Assembly (NCBI GenBank): GCA_964618075.1
Contig: CAZTZO010000007.1
Coordinates: 1 to 64,000, forward strand
From: CAYTMY01 sp964618075
GTDB lineage: Bacteria > Bacillota > Clostridia > Eubacteriales > Anaerofustaceae
DNA length: 64,000 bases
Direction of reading: 5' to 3'
In this document: positions 8,618 to 17,512 of the stretch, one piece after another
How positions within the stretch are numbered: the stretch's first letter is position 1
How the letters are laid out: each line of letters starts with the position of its first letter
Notes under the pieces: model-generated
What the model was told of the DNA's origin: nothing
The model's database searches: none
The model's input: the letters and a program-made list of their open reading frames with translations, nothing else
Translations under genes and position numbers: made by a program

Positions 8618-9862
8618 TTATTCGTTATTTTTATTATTCTCATTCATCATTATAGCATGAATTCTGTTCGGCAGACCATATAACGTGATAAAGCCCTGCG
8701 AATCCATCTGGTCATATACGCAGTCCTTGCCAAAGGTCGCATATTCCTCGCTGTAAAGTGAGTATTTGCTCGTCATTCCTGCTCCTATAATATTACCCTT
8801 ATAAAGCACAAGGCTGACATTTCCCGTCATGTTCTTTTGCGTTTCATCAACAAAAGCCGAGAGAGCCTCTCTTAACGGGGTATACCACTGTCCGTTATAA
8901 ACAAGCTCCGCAAATTCAAGAGCTGCGGTCTGCTTAAACTGGAACGTCGCCTTATCAAGGCATATCTGTTCGAGCATATCATGCGCTTTGTATAAAATCG
9001 TTCCGCCCGGAGTTTCGTATACTCCTCTGCTCTTCATTCCCACGAGTCTGTTTTCCACTATATCAACAGTTCCTATGCCGTGCTTTCCGCCGAGAATATT
9101 CAGCTTTTCAATAAGCTCAACTCCTGCGAGTTTTTCGCCGTTAAGAGCGACGGGTATACCCTTTTCGAATGAAATAGTCAGCTTTTCCTCCTTATCGGGA
9201 GCCTTCTGAGGAGATACGCCCATTTCCAGTATAGAGTCGTATTTGGGCATATTTTGCGTTTCCTCAAGGTCCAGCCCCTCATGAGAAAGATGCCAAAGGT
9301 TTTTATCCTTCGAGTAGCTTGTTTCCTTTGTTATTTTAAGAGGTACGTTGTGGCACCTTGCGTATTCAAGCTCTTCGTCACGGCTCTGTATATCCCAAAT
9401 TCTCCACGGCGCTATGACCGGCATGTTCGGCGCAAAAGCCATTATACCAAGCTCAAAACGAACCTGGTCGTTGCCCTTACCGGTGCATCCGTGAGCTATG
9501 GCATCTGCATTCTCTTTTTTAGCAATTTCGACGATTCTCTTCGCTATGAGCGGACGAGCAAAGGACGTGCCCAAAAGATAGTTATTCTCATACCTTGCTC
9601 CCGCCTTAAGCGTAGGAAAGATATAGTCGTTTACGAATTCTTCTTTAAGGTCTTCTACATATATTTTGGAAGCGCCCGCATTGATAGCCTTTTGCTCGAT
9701 ACCCTCAAGCTCGCCTTTTCCCTGTCCTACATCGGCGGCAACTGCTATTATCTCACAATCGTGGTTTTCCTTTAGCCACGGAATGATTACCGACGTATCG
9801 AGTCCTCCTGAATATGCCAGCACTACTTTTTTATATTTTGTGTTCTTATCGTATTTGTTCAT
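8618..9862 (-). CDS. argG: Argininosuccinate synthase
   Basis: Joins citrulline and aspartate using ATP to give argininosuccinate, the penultimate step of arginine synthesis. The 414 residues match the family. The ATP pyrophosphatase P-loop is AYSGGLDTS at 16-24. HGCTGKGNDQVRFE, the citrulline/ATP site, is intact, and the C-terminal helix used for tetramer formation is present. The start ATG at 9862 has GAGG nearby. The promoter region carries two copies of a 16-base element resembling arginine-repressor boxes, so control by arginine is likely. argH follows directly. Confidence 0.97.
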   Translation of the reverse strand: MNKYDKNTKYKKVVLAYSGGLDTSVIIPWLKENHDCEIIAVAADVGQGKGELEGIEQKAINAGASKIYVEDLKEEFVNDYIFPTLKAGARYENNYLLGTSFARPLIAKRIVEIAKKENADAIAHGCTGKGNDQVRFELGIMAFAPNMPVIAPWRIWDIQSRDEELEYARCHNVPLKITKETSYSKDKNLWHLSHEGLDLEETQNMPKYDSILEMGVSPQKAPDKEEKLTISFEKGIPVALNGEKLAGVELIEKLNILGGKHGIGTVDIVENRLVGMKSRGVYETPGGTILYKAHDMLEQICLDKATFQFKQTAALEFAELVYNGQWYTPLREALSAFVDETQKNMTGNVSLVLYKGNIIGAGMTSKYSLYSEEYATFGKDCVYDQMDSQGFITLYGLPNRIHAIMMNENNKNNE

Positions 9863-9877
9863 TTTTGACCTCGCAAT

Positions 9878-9955
9878 TATATTTATGCATATTATTGTAT
9901 ATGTTACATCGTAGATTATGGATTGTCAATACATGTATGTATATTTATGCATATT
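9878..9955 (-). promoter_or_regulatory. argG promoter with two candidate ArgR boxes
   Basis: The 16-mer TATATTTATGCATATT occurs exactly twice, at 9878-9893 and 9940-9955. The right-hand copy extends into ATGTATATTTATGCAT, one mismatch from the ATGTAT-N4-ATACAT palindrome in front of argC. A -35 TTGACA (minus strand, 9929 to 9924) lies between them, with a weak -10 about 17 bases further. One box is upstream of the -35 and the other lies between promoter and start codon, a layout suited to repression by looping or blocking. Binding by ArgR is inference; no argR gene is in the window. Confidence 0.6.
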
Positions 9956-10114
9956 TGAAGACTGATTTATTCTTATATTAATATAATACGTCCTCTTGAA
10001 GCAAAAACAATTAATTATATTGCGAAACCTATAAAAATGATATAAAATACATACATCGGATATGCACTTAAAATATAGCATATCATTTATAGCTTACGAA
10101 AGGAAAAAGGTGCT

Positions 10115-10531
10115 ATGGTAAAACAAGTGTCGGTATTTTTAGAGAACAGAGCAGGCAGACTCAACCAGATCCTCAAGATACTCTCAGAGGAAGGAATAAA
10201 TATTTCGTCCCTCTCAATAGCGGATACAGGAGAATACGGTATCGCAAGACTTATAACCGAGGATCATGAAAAGGCGGTAAAGGCGCTTAGCGCAGACGGC
10301 ATGACCGCAACGGAAACTAACGTCCTTGCCATAGAGCTATCCGATACTCCGGGCGCTCTTTACAACGCAACAAAGACGCTCAGTGACAACGACATAAATG
10401 TTGAGTATGCATATTCTGCGATTCCCTCAAAGACAGGAAGGGCTATAATAATAATTCGTGTAGACGATCTTGAAAAAGCAATCGAGGTAGTAAAAAAAGC
10501 AGAAGGCATCACACCGCTCGAAAGCTTATAA
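10115..10531 (+). CDS. Tandem ACT-domain protein
   Basis: A 138-residue protein made of two ACT domains and nothing else: residues about 3-65 (VSVFLENRAGRLNQILKIL) and 71-138 (VLAIELSDTPGALYNATKTL). ACT domains bind amino acids and act as allosteric sensors. Stand-alone double-ACT proteins are widespread in Firmicutes and archaea, often near phenylacetate-CoA ligase or amino-acid genes. Here the gene is divergent from argG and convergent with a sugar transporter, so no operon partner is available. A good ribosome site (AAAGGAAAAAGG) precedes the ATG. An inverted repeat GATATGC/GCATATC lies in the leader near 10060-10085. The ligand is unknown. Confidence 0.88.
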   Translation: MVKQVSVFLENRAGRLNQILKILSEEGINISSLSIADTGEYGIARLITEDHEKAVKALSADGMTATETNVLAIELSDTPGALYNATKTLSDNDINVEYAYSAIPSKTGRAIIIIRVDDLEKAIEVVKKAEGITPLESL

Positions 10532-10586
10532 AACAAACATATTCACGGCAGATAGGCTAAAGAAAGTTAATAATATTAAATATAAA

Positions 10587-10614
10587 GAACGACCGCATAA
10601 GCGGTCGTTCTTTT
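10587..10614. terminator. Strong bidirectional terminator
   Basis: The perfect 10-bp stem GAACGACCGC/GCGGTCGTTC with an ATAA loop is flanked by AAA on the left and TTTT on the right. It separates the convergent ACT-protein and transporter genes. Confidence 0.93.
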
Positions 10615-10639
10615 AAAGTATTGTTAAGTTTTAAGAAAC

Positions 10640-12028
10640 TTATTTGGCTTCTCTTGCGTCTATTTCAGCCTGATATTCCACTATGTTCTTCTTCGTGATG
10701 TTGTAACCAACGAGTAAGAGGACAACGCCTATAACAAGGCAGATGCCGGGAACTGTGAATATAGCGTTCGTGATACCGTTAAGGATCTTCGGTGTTACAT
10801 CTGCTGCCGCCATGCCGGATTTGAATCCAGATGAACCGAGAGCTATTGATATAACTATTGAACGACCCATGACGCCGACTTTAAGAGGAAGGTTCTGCAG
10901 ACCCATAACCCAACCTGAGGGGTTCTTGCCTGTTTTCCAGTAAGCGTATACAACTGCATCTGCGTACAGAGCGGATACGAGTGAGTAAACTGCGCCGTAA
11001 CCAAACTGTGCTATTGACAGAAGTGTGATTATCGTCCAAACACCTGCTGTTGCGTAGATGAATTTACCGATAAAGAGGCAGATAGCCATAATCGCGTAAA
11101 CGATTATTGTAGCGTTTCTCGGTGAGAACTTGTTGGCTATGTATCTGCTGCAGTATGCTCCGACAACACCAAGGATGTTGGAAAGGAGCAGGTAAGTTGT
11201 CATAGGAGCCATATTCTTGGCTATGTAGGTGAAGTAATATGCTGCCGTTCCGCCTACGACGAATTTGAACAGCCATCTTGCAAGGTCTGCGAAGAGCAGA
11301 ACTACGAGAGGCAGGTTCTGGAAGAGTGCTTTTACGAGGTCGCCGATCTTTGTCTTTTCGACCTGCTGCTCTTTCGGTTTTGCCAATTCTTCAGCACCGG
11401 TCTCTTCATAACCATCAGTTAATTTGAAGTGGATGAAGTAACCTACTGCCATAAGAGCGCCCCATACAAACGCTACGATAGCGTATGCCATTGTCGGTGT
11501 CTTGACTGAGAGTGCTGCTACGAATGCTTTTACCGTATAAGCTACGAGCACGGATGCTAAGTTGTTCCAAGTTCCTCTCATGGATGAAAGGGCAACTCTG
11601 TCTTCCTGCGTATGTGCTACTACCGGTATGATAGCTACGTTTGCAACATAACCGAAGTTCCAGATTACGTGTGAAAGTATGAATGCTACCGTGATAACTA
11701 CGGCTGCGAGAGCATCGCTTCCCACTTTGAAATATGAGAAGAACAGAATGAAAGGTACGATCCAAGGCGTTACGATGTACCATGAACGATAACGGCCCCA
11801 TTTCATAGGCTTAATGCTGTTGATGATAGCACCGTAGAGCCATGATAAGCATGCATCGACAGTACTTGTGATTGTAGAGATAAGACCTGCTGTAACAACA
11901 TTGAACTGTGCTACGTTTGTGAGGAAGAACATGAAATAATATGTTTCAATGTTCGTCATCGTGTTGAACGCAAAGTCCCCGATACCGAAGAAATACTTCA
12001 GGGAAGTTGACAATTCTTTTTTCTGCAT
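10640..12028 (-). CDS. MFS transporter, GPH (glycoside-pentoside-hexuronide:cation symporter) type
   Basis: A 462-residue membrane protein with about twelve hydrophobic segments. The N-terminal GIGDFAFN and the cytoplasmic-loop motif KWGRYRSW after the second helix are typical of GPH symporters, which import sugars or glycosides with sodium or protons. The central loop near residues 215-240 is charged (EELAKPKEQQ...), as usual between the two six-helix halves. The start at 12028 follows AGGAGG by 10 bases; a longer reading to 12085 has no ribosome site. The gene stands alone with its own promoter at 12132-12160, so the substrate cannot be inferred from neighbours. Confidence 0.87.
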   Translation of the reverse strand: MQKKELSTSLKYFFGIGDFAFNTMTNIETYYFMFFLTNVAQFNVVTAGLISTITSTVDACLSWLYGAIINSIKPMKWGRYRSWYIVTPWIVPFILFFSYFKVGSDALAAVVITVAFILSHVIWNFGYVANVAIIPVVAHTQEDRVALSSMRGTWNNLASVLVAYTVKAFVAALSVKTPTMAYAIVAFVWGALMAVGYFIHFKLTDGYEETGAEELAKPKEQQVEKTKIGDLVKALFQNLPLVVLLFADLARWLFKFVVGGTAAYYFTYIAKNMAPMTTYLLLSNILGVVGAYCSRYIANKFSPRNATIIVYAIMAICLFIGKFIYATAGVWTIITLLSIAQFGYGAVYSLVSALYADAVVYAYWKTGKNPSGWVMGLQNLPLKVGVMGRSIVISIALGSSGFKSGMAAADVTPKILNGITNAIFTVPGICLVIGVVLLLVGYNITKKNIVEYQAEIDAREAK

Positions 12029-12131
12029 TGAAGATAATCCTCCTAAAATATTATTTATATAAACGCCGAAACCTTTTCGGCGCATATATCTGCTGTATGT
12101 TTTAGTACACGTCCTTATTTACCGTATCATT

Positions 12132-12160
12132 ATAATAGCATTAATATAAACTGATGTCAA
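12132..12160 (-). promoter_or_regulatory. Promoter of the GPH transporter gene
   Basis: On the minus strand TTGACA (12160-12155) is followed after 17 bases by TATTAT (12137-12132). The leader to the start at 12028 is about 100 bases. Confidence 0.7.
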
Positions 12161-12369
12161 TCACAAAAATAAAAAATTGCATTAAAAATAGAAATTACCA
12201 AATATCGTAAAAAATCTTGAATATACTGAATTTAGGGCATTGCCAACATTGATGCACTCTCGATTAATGCATTTAGATTGAACTAAGCCCATTATTCGTA
12301 TCATTATTATTATATATTCCTTAATATCCTCAATAATGCATATTTCGATTGTGCATTGTAAATATTTAT

Positions 12370-12531
12370 TTAAGAAAGCACAAGAGTGTTCAAACAATCG
12401 GACACGGTATACAAAAACGACGCAAGGAGGCTCATTTCATCATTTGTAAGCCCTTCGGACAAAAGCTGCGCTATCACTACAGCCGCCACGTTGATTTCCA
12501 GTCCGTCAAAAACAAAACCCTCGTTATCCAT
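12370..12531 (-). CDS. Small helical protein, DUF6774-like (53 aa)
   Basis: The ATG at 12531 is preceded four bases away by GAGGTG, and the frame runs to TAA at 12370-12372. The product begins MDNEGFVFDGLEI and continues with VAAVVIAQLLSEGL, TNDEMSLLASFLYT and VSDCLNTL. These helix blocks, with the pattern L(S/T)xxELxLLxxFxxxxxDxLxT(I/L), resemble tiny proteins of unknown function found in many Clostridia (the DUF6774 type, from memory). It is divergent from the purD-like operon. No function can be assigned, and the family assignment is tentative. Confidence 0.62.
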   Translation of the reverse strand: MDNEGFVFDGLEINVAAVVIAQLLSEGLTNDEMSLLASFLYTVSDCLNTLVLS

Positions 12532-12613
12532 ACTCACCTCTTAATAAACGTACTATGACGTACATACTATATAAATATTCTTAAACGGGGAATTCGGTGA
12601 TATTAATATTTAT

Positions 12614-12642
12614 GTTTTAAATGTCTTGTTATGTGTTATAAT
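12614..12642 (+). promoter_or_regulatory. Probable promoter of the purD-like/merR/lepA/hemW operon
   Basis: TATAAT at 12637-12642 has a weak -35 (TTTTAA at 12615-12620, 16-base spacer). The leader to the ATG at 12725 would be about 75 bases. Confidence 0.5.
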
Positions 12643-12724
12643 AATACAAATTTACTTAAGCATCGGTCATATGCGGTCTTATACACTATTTAAAGGGAAA
12701 ACCGCGAAAGGATTAATTGAAGAG

Positions 12725-13786
12725 ATGAAAGTACTCGTTGTCGGTTCAGGCAGCTGTGAACATTCAATAATAGAGAAGCTAAATAAAAGCGAGCTGTGCG
12801 AAAAAGTATATTGCGCTCCGGGCAACGCCGGCATTGCTCGGAGCGCAACGTGCGTAAATATACCCTCCGCAAACGTTCAGGCTCTTGCGGATTTTGCCGA
12901 AGACAAGCAAATAGCGCTAACCATAACCTGCTCCCATGTTCCGGCTCAGCACAACATATGCGACGTCTTTGCCTCAGAGGGACTAAAAGTATTCTCTCCG
13001 AGCGTTGAAGCGGCGGCTTTTTTTACGAAGGAAGACAAAAAGGAAGCGTTTTATAAAAAATACTCCTTTCCCAGAAATACAGGCAAGAAAACTATCAGAA
13101 GCATATACATTATAGCTTTATGCGATTCTCATACGCTCGTATGTCTTCCCCCATGCAAATTCTATGAAAAGCTCTACGACAACGGCGAAGGGCCTATGAC
13201 AAGCGGTATGGGAGCGTACTCTCCTTACCACTACAAGGACAACAAGCTAAAAACAAAAATAATGAGCTTCATTACCGACGACTTTGCCAAAGCCATAAAG
13301 CGTGAGGGAATACGCTACAAGGGATTGTTAAGCTTTAAGATACTTATAGGCGAGGACGAATTCTTTATAGGCGATATCTCCTCGCATATCCCCGGCATAG
13401 TCATAGCCTCGGCACTGCCCCTTTTGGAAAACGACCTTTTAAAGCTGGTGCTCAGCGCAACCGATGAAACGCTTACTCAAAATATGATAAAGCTTTCTTC
13501 GCGTGCATGCGCCTGTGTAATGATTGCCTCAGGAGGATATCCTCACGAGTACAAAAAAGGCTTCCCGATAACCATGCCGCCTCCCAAATACAACGTGGAG
13601 CTGCTTCACGGAGGAACTATCCTTAAAAACGGCACATACTATACGGACGCAGGTCATGTGCTGACGGTGCGTGCTACGGGCCCTTCGCTCGAAGCTTCAA
13701 GAGAGGCTGCCTATGACAGTATATCCAAGCTCAACTTCAGCGGTATGTATTATCGCAGCGACATAGGGAGAGAATATAAGCAATGA
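12725..13786 (+). CDS. PurD-like protein lacking most of the ATP-grasp core (probably not a GAR synthetase)
   Basis: Intact PurD (about 420-430 residues) ligates phosphoribosylamine and glycine. This 353-residue relative keeps the N-terminal domain (MKVLVVGSGSCEHSI for the usual GGREHAL; APGNAGIA at 31-38), the GPMTSGMGAYSP block (157-168) and the C-terminal GG-type domain (SGGYPHEYKKGFPI). About 70 residues that hold the ATP-binding strands (normally VKADGLAAGKGV and EEFLxGEEAS) are missing after residue 120. The usual FNVRFGDPETQ metal/ATP segment is replaced by FFIGDISSHIPG. The reading frame is open and well used, with no frameshift, so this looks like a settled paralogue rather than fresh decay. 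It overlaps the next gene (ATGA), indicating coupled translation. Start chosen at 12725, just after GAAGAG; upstream codons do not resemble the family. Confidence 0.72.
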   Translation: MKVLVVGSGSCEHSIIEKLNKSELCEKVYCAPGNAGIARSATCVNIPSANVQALADFAEDKQIALTITCSHVPAQHNICDVFASEGLKVFSPSVEAAAFFTKEDKKEAFYKKYSFPRNTGKKTIRSIYIIALCDSHTLVCLPPCKFYEKLYDNGEGPMTSGMGAYSPYHYKDNKLKTKIMSFITDDFAKAIKREGIRYKGLLSFKILIGEDEFFIGDISSHIPGIVIASALPLLENDLLKLVLSATDETLTQNMIKLSSRACACVMIASGGYPHEYKKGFPITMPPPKYNVELLHGGTILKNGTYYTDAGHVLTVRATGPSLEASREAAYDSISKLNFSGMYYRSDIGREYKQ

Positions 13787-14472
13787 AAATGAAACAATTA
13801 AAAGAAATGCTTATACAAAACGACTGTTTGATAAGTGAAAGAATGATAAAGTATTACATTCAAACAGGCCTTATACCTGCGCCCGAATATACCGAAGTCA
13901 ATCAGGCAAACTATTCGCGTCTTATAGCCGTAAGACTTATAAGGATAAACTCTTACAAGGATGTGGGCATGAGCTTTCCCAAAATAAAGGAGCTGTTTTT
14001 AAAGGACGACGAATATATAAAGCAAATTGCCGACAAAAACGGCGTTAACTCTGATGATAAGGCTCTTATTGACGAGATTGCCTCAAAGGAATATATGGAA
14101 TATATCTCATCGTTAAGCGATAAAACAAAATGCTTTTCACGCGACGAGCTTATGAAGAATTCTCACTGCGACGAGCTTGTATTCAGACTGGCGTGCGACA
14201 CGGGAGCGCTTGAAGACAAAAAAGAATATTCACATAACGACATGCTGATACTTATGTGTATATCCGAAATATTCAAATCCCACCTTAACGAGGACAAGAC
14301 CGATACCATAGAAAAGATAAGCGACATTTCAAAGATAAACAACATTTCGGCGCAGCTTGTGAACATATACTTCAAAAACGGCGACAAGGCATGGCTGTAC
14401 CGCATGCTCTGTGAAAATCTGATCGAGGAAAAATCAAGAATAAATGAAAACAAAACAACAGCTGACTCGTAA
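13783..14472 (+). CDS. MerR-family-like transcriptional regulator
   Basis: A 229-residue protein whose first 70 residues fit a MerR winged helix-turn-helix: a short helix-turn-helix (SERMIKYYIQTGLIPAPE), a wing-like YTEVNQANYSRL, and the helix ending in VGMSFPKIKELF, which matches the MerR third/fourth-helix pattern. The remainder is helical and charged, without the cysteines of metal sensors, and ends in a second helical module (HNDMLILMCISEIFKSH). It overlaps the PurD-like gene by four bases and lepA by 29. Tight coupling suggests it either regulates this operon or works with the PurD-like protein as a ligand sensor (inference). Target and ligand are unknown. Confidence 0.68.
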   Translation: MKMKQLKEMLIQNDCLISERMIKYYIQTGLIPAPEYTEVNQANYSRLIAVRLIRINSYKDVGMSFPKIKELFLKDDEYIKQIADKNGVNSDDKALIDEIASKEYMEYISSLSDKTKCFSRDELMKNSHCDELVFRLACDTGALEDKKEYSHNDMLILMCISEIFKSHLNEDKTDTIEKISDISKINNISAQLVNIYFKNGDKAWLYRMLCENLIEEKSRINENKTTADS

Positions 14473-16249
14473 TTTTTGTATAATTGCGCATATAGACCAC
14501 GGCAAATCGACTCTCGCTGACAGGCTCATCGAAATGACCGGTCTTATTCCGAAGCGGGAAATGACCGCGCAGATACTTGACAAGATGGATCTTGAAAGAG
14601 AACGCGGTATCACGATAAAGCTTCAGGCTGTACGTCTTATATATAAGGCGAAGGATAATTGCGAGTATTATTTAAACCTTATAGACACGCCGGGACACGT
14701 TGATTTTACATATGAGGTATCACGCTCTCTTGCTGCCTGCGAGGGCGCCATCCTGATAGTGGACGCAACTCAGGGTATACAGGCGCAAACTCTTGCAAAC
14801 GTGTATCTTGCCATGGATAACGACCTTGAGATAATTCCCGTAATAAACAAGATAGACCTTCCGAGCGCAGACACGCAGATGGCGATTGAAGAAATAGAGG
14901 ATTTTATTGGCCTTCCCGCACAGGACGCGGCTCTTATCAGTGCAAAAGAGGGCATTAACATAGACAGGGTTTTGGAGGATATAGTACAAAAGATACCGCC
15001 TCCTGCCGACAACAGCCAAAAGCCTTTAAGGGCTCTTGTTTTCGATTCTTATTACGACAGCTACCGAGGCGTAATCATAAGCGTGAGGATCGTTGACGGA
15101 AAGGTAGCTTCAGGGGACAAAATACTGTTCATGGCTTCAAACAAAGCCTTTGAGGTCGACGAGGTGGGCGTATTTACGGACGTACTGCTTCCCACAGACG
15201 AGCTTTCAAGCGGCGATGTGGGTTACATAACGGCAAATATCAAAACCGTCGGGGACACGAGAGTCGGCGACACCGTTACTCTGTATTCAAACAGGGCAAG
15301 CGAGGCTCTGCCGGGTTATAAAAAAATAAACCCCATGGTCTACTGCGGCTTATACCCTGCCGACGGAAGCAAATACGAGGATCTGAAGGAATCCCTCTCC
15401 CGATTAAAGCTCAACGACGCTTCGCTTACCTTTGAGGCTGAAACGAGCGCGGCTCTCGGGTTTGGTTTTAGATGCGGTTTTTTGGGACTTTTGCACCTTG
15501 AGGTCACATTGGAGCGACTTGACCGTGAATATGATTTAGACTTGATAACCACTGCGCCGAGCGTCGTTTACAGGGTAATAAAGACAGACGGAACATGCTT
15601 AGAGGTCGACAACCCCACAAACATGCCCGATGCCGGCGTTATAGATTATATGGAGGAGCCCTTCGTCGAAGCAAGCGTAATGGTACCCTCGGAATATGTG
15701 GGAAGCGTAATGAGTCTGTGTCAGAACAGGCGCGGTATTTTTGAAACCATGGAATACACATACGAAAACCGAGTGCTGCTTAAATACGAGCTGCCCTTAA
15801 ACGAAATCATATACGATTTTTTCGATGCTCTGAAATCAAGAACAAAGGGATATGCCTCTTTAGACTACGAGCTGAAGGATTACCGCAGGAGCAATCTTGT
15901 CAAGCTGGATATATACCTAAACGGAGAAATAGTCGACGCTCTGTCGTTTATCGTACACGCTGACAGCGCATATACAAGAGGCAGAAAAATAGCCGAAAAA
16001 CTCAAGGACGAAATACCGAAGCATATGTTTGAAATACCCGTACAGGCAGCCGTCGGAGGCAAAATAATAGCCCGTGAAACTGTAAGAGCTCTCAGAAAAG
16101 ACGTTATTGCCAAGTGCTACGGCGGAGATATTTCAAGGAAAAGAAAGCTTTTGGAGAAGCAAAAGGAAGGCAAGAAGCGCATGAGGCAGATCGGCAAGGT
16201 GCAGGTTCCTCAGGAGGCGTTTATGGCGGTTTTAAAGCTCGATGAATGA
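14444..16249 (+). CDS. lepA: Elongation factor 4 (LepA)
   Basis: A ribosome-bound GTPase that back-translocates or remodels stalled ribosomes. The 601 residues match the family. The G1 loop AHIDHGKS is at 15-22, DTPGHVDF (G3) and NKIDLPSA (G4) follow, then the EF-G-like domains II, III and V. The LepA-specific C-terminal domain (GKVQVPQEAFMAVLKL) is complete. It begins inside the end of the MerR-like gene and overlaps hemW by eight bases, the common lepA-hemW arrangement of Firmicutes. Confidence 0.97.
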   Translation: MKTKQQLTRNFCIIAHIDHGKSTLADRLIEMTGLIPKREMTAQILDKMDLERERGITIKLQAVRLIYKAKDNCEYYLNLIDTPGHVDFTYEVSRSLAACEGAILIVDATQGIQAQTLANVYLAMDNDLEIIPVINKIDLPSADTQMAIEEIEDFIGLPAQDAALISAKEGINIDRVLEDIVQKIPPPADNSQKPLRALVFDSYYDSYRGVIISVRIVDGKVASGDKILFMASNKAFEVDEVGVFTDVLLPTDELSSGDVGYITANIKTVGDTRVGDTVTLYSNRASEALPGYKKINPMVYCGLYPADGSKYEDLKESLSRLKLNDASLTFEAETSAALGFGFRCGFLGLLHLEVTLERLDREYDLDLITTAPSVVYRVIKTDGTCLEVDNPTNMPDAGVIDYMEEPFVEASVMVPSEYVGSVMSLCQNRRGIFETMEYTYENRVLLKYELPLNEIIYDFFDALKSRTKGYASLDYELKDYRRSNLVKLDIYLNGEIVDALSFIVHADSAYTRGRKIAEKLKDEIPKHMFEIPVQAAVGGKIIARETVRALRKDVIAKCYGGDISRKRKLLEKQKEGKKRMRQIGKVQVPQEAFMAVLKLDE

Positions 16250-17384
16250 CGCACTTAGCATATATATCCATATACCCTACTGTGCTTCAAAATGCAGCTA
16301 CTGCGATTTTTTTTCGCTTGCAGGTTCAGACGACACTATCCAAAATTATTTTGACGCGCTTAAAAAGGAAATAAAACACAGCTACGCATCCCTTGACAAG
16401 CGAGGAATCGACACTATATATATCGGAGGGGGAACTCCCTCGTATGTAAATGAAAAATATATCGCAGATACGCTTGATTGTGTCTGTGACGTTTTTCATT
16501 TGAGCGAAAACTGCGAGATATCCATTGAATCAAACCCAAACTCGCTTTCAAAGCAAAAGTGTATCTCCTACAAGCATAGCGGAGTAAACCGAATAAGTCT
16601 GGGAGTACAGGCAATAAGGAATTCAACTCTTAAAAGGATAGGAAGGATACATACCTTTGAGGATATACAAAAAGCCGTAAGCAATATTAAGGATACCGGC
16701 TTTGATAACTTCAACTTCGATTTGATGGCATCTCTTCCTCTTCAGGGAAAGGACGAATTCACAAAAGCTTTGGAATGGTGTGTATCCTCTAAGCCCTCTC
16801 ACATAAGCGCCTATTCGCTTACTCTGGAAAAGGGCACTAAAATGTACGACGAGTACGAAAGCGGCAAATACACACAAAACGACGATATCGACAGACAGAT
16901 GTACGCGCTTACTAATGAGATACTCAGTAAACACGGCTTTTACAGATACGAAATATCAAACTATGCGCTTAAAGGATATGAGTGCCGCCATAATTTAAAC
17001 TGCTGGAATTTTTCAGACTATATCGGCTTCGGAAGCGCCGCATGCTCCTTTTATAACAACAAACGCATACAAAACGAAAATGATATCATAAGCTATATAA
17101 ATAGAATAAATAACGGTATTTATCTAACCGATTCCTCCCTTATCGAACAAAGTCCTCCAAACGTGCTTTACTCGGAATACATGATGCTGGGCCTAAGAAA
17201 AACCTCCGGTGTAAACATAAAAGATTTCTGTGAACACTTCAATACACCCTTCCCGAAAAAATTTTCCTCTCAGGCAAAGCTCTTTGAGAAAGAGGGGCTG
17301 GTTAGCTGTGAAAACGGCAAAATAGCCTTAAGCGACAGGGGTCTGGATTTTGCTAATTATGTAATGAGAGGTTTTTTTGATTAA
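16242..17384 (+). CDS. hemW: Radical SAM heme chaperone HemW (coproporphyrinogen oxidase-like)
   Basis: A 380-residue radical SAM protein. The iron-sulfur motif is CASKCSYC with cysteines at 14, 18 and 21, preceded by YIHIPY, and the SAM-binding GGGTPS lies at 62-67. A C-terminal HemW domain is present. HemW proteins are heme-transfer chaperones related to oxygen-independent coproporphyrinogen dehydrogenase; they lack the extra cysteine of true HemN (CxxxCxxCxC), and here the residue after CDF is F, which supports HemW. The gene overlaps lepA and precedes the heat-shock operon hrcA-grpE-dnaK-dnaJ, a conserved order in Clostridia and Bacilli. Confidence 0.93.
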   Translation: MNDALSIYIHIPYCASKCSYCDFFSLAGSDDTIQNYFDALKKEIKHSYASLDKRGIDTIYIGGGTPSYVNEKYIADTLDCVCDVFHLSENCEISIESNPNSLSKQKCISYKHSGVNRISLGVQAIRNSTLKRIGRIHTFEDIQKAVSNIKDTGFDNFNFDLMASLPLQGKDEFTKALEWCVSSKPSHISAYSLTLEKGTKMYDEYESGKYTQNDDIDRQMYALTNEILSKHGFYRYEISNYALKGYECRHNLNCWNFSDYIGFGSAACSFYNNKRIQNENDIISYINRINNGIYLTDSSLIEQSPPNVLYSEYMMLGLRKTSGVNIKDFCEHFNTPFPKKFSSQAKLFEKEGLVSCENGKIALSDRGLDFANYVMRGFFD

Positions 17385-17430
17385 AACATTATTAATATAG
17401 CCATTTATGTATTTTATTTCGCTAAATCAC

Positions 17431-17495
17431 TTGACAATGACCGCGTATAATGATAAATTTATTGCATGTTAGCACTCAATACATCAGAGTGCTAA
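17431..17495 (+). promoter_or_regulatory. hrcA operon promoter with CIRCE operator
   Basis: A perfect CIRCE element, TTAGCACTC (17469-17477), nine bases, GAGTGCTAA (17487-17495), lies 18 bases before the hrcA ATG. A promoter just upstream fits TTGACA at 17431-17436 and TAAATT at 17454-17459 with a 17-base spacer. TATAAT at 17446-17451 is too close to that -35. HrcA bound to CIRCE should block transcription of the whole chaperone operon until heat shock. Confidence 0.95.
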
Positions 17496-17512
17496 CAAAA
17501 AGGGGTTTTGAT

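Noticed and set aside
12182..12397. 71-codon minus-strand frame
   Set aside because: Composition is not protein-like, there is no ribosome site, and it overlaps the end of the better-supported 53-residue gene in another frame.
17446..17451. TATAAT as the hrcA -10 box with TTGACA at 17431
   Set aside because: The spacer would be only nine bases; TAAATT at 17454-17459 gives the proper 17.
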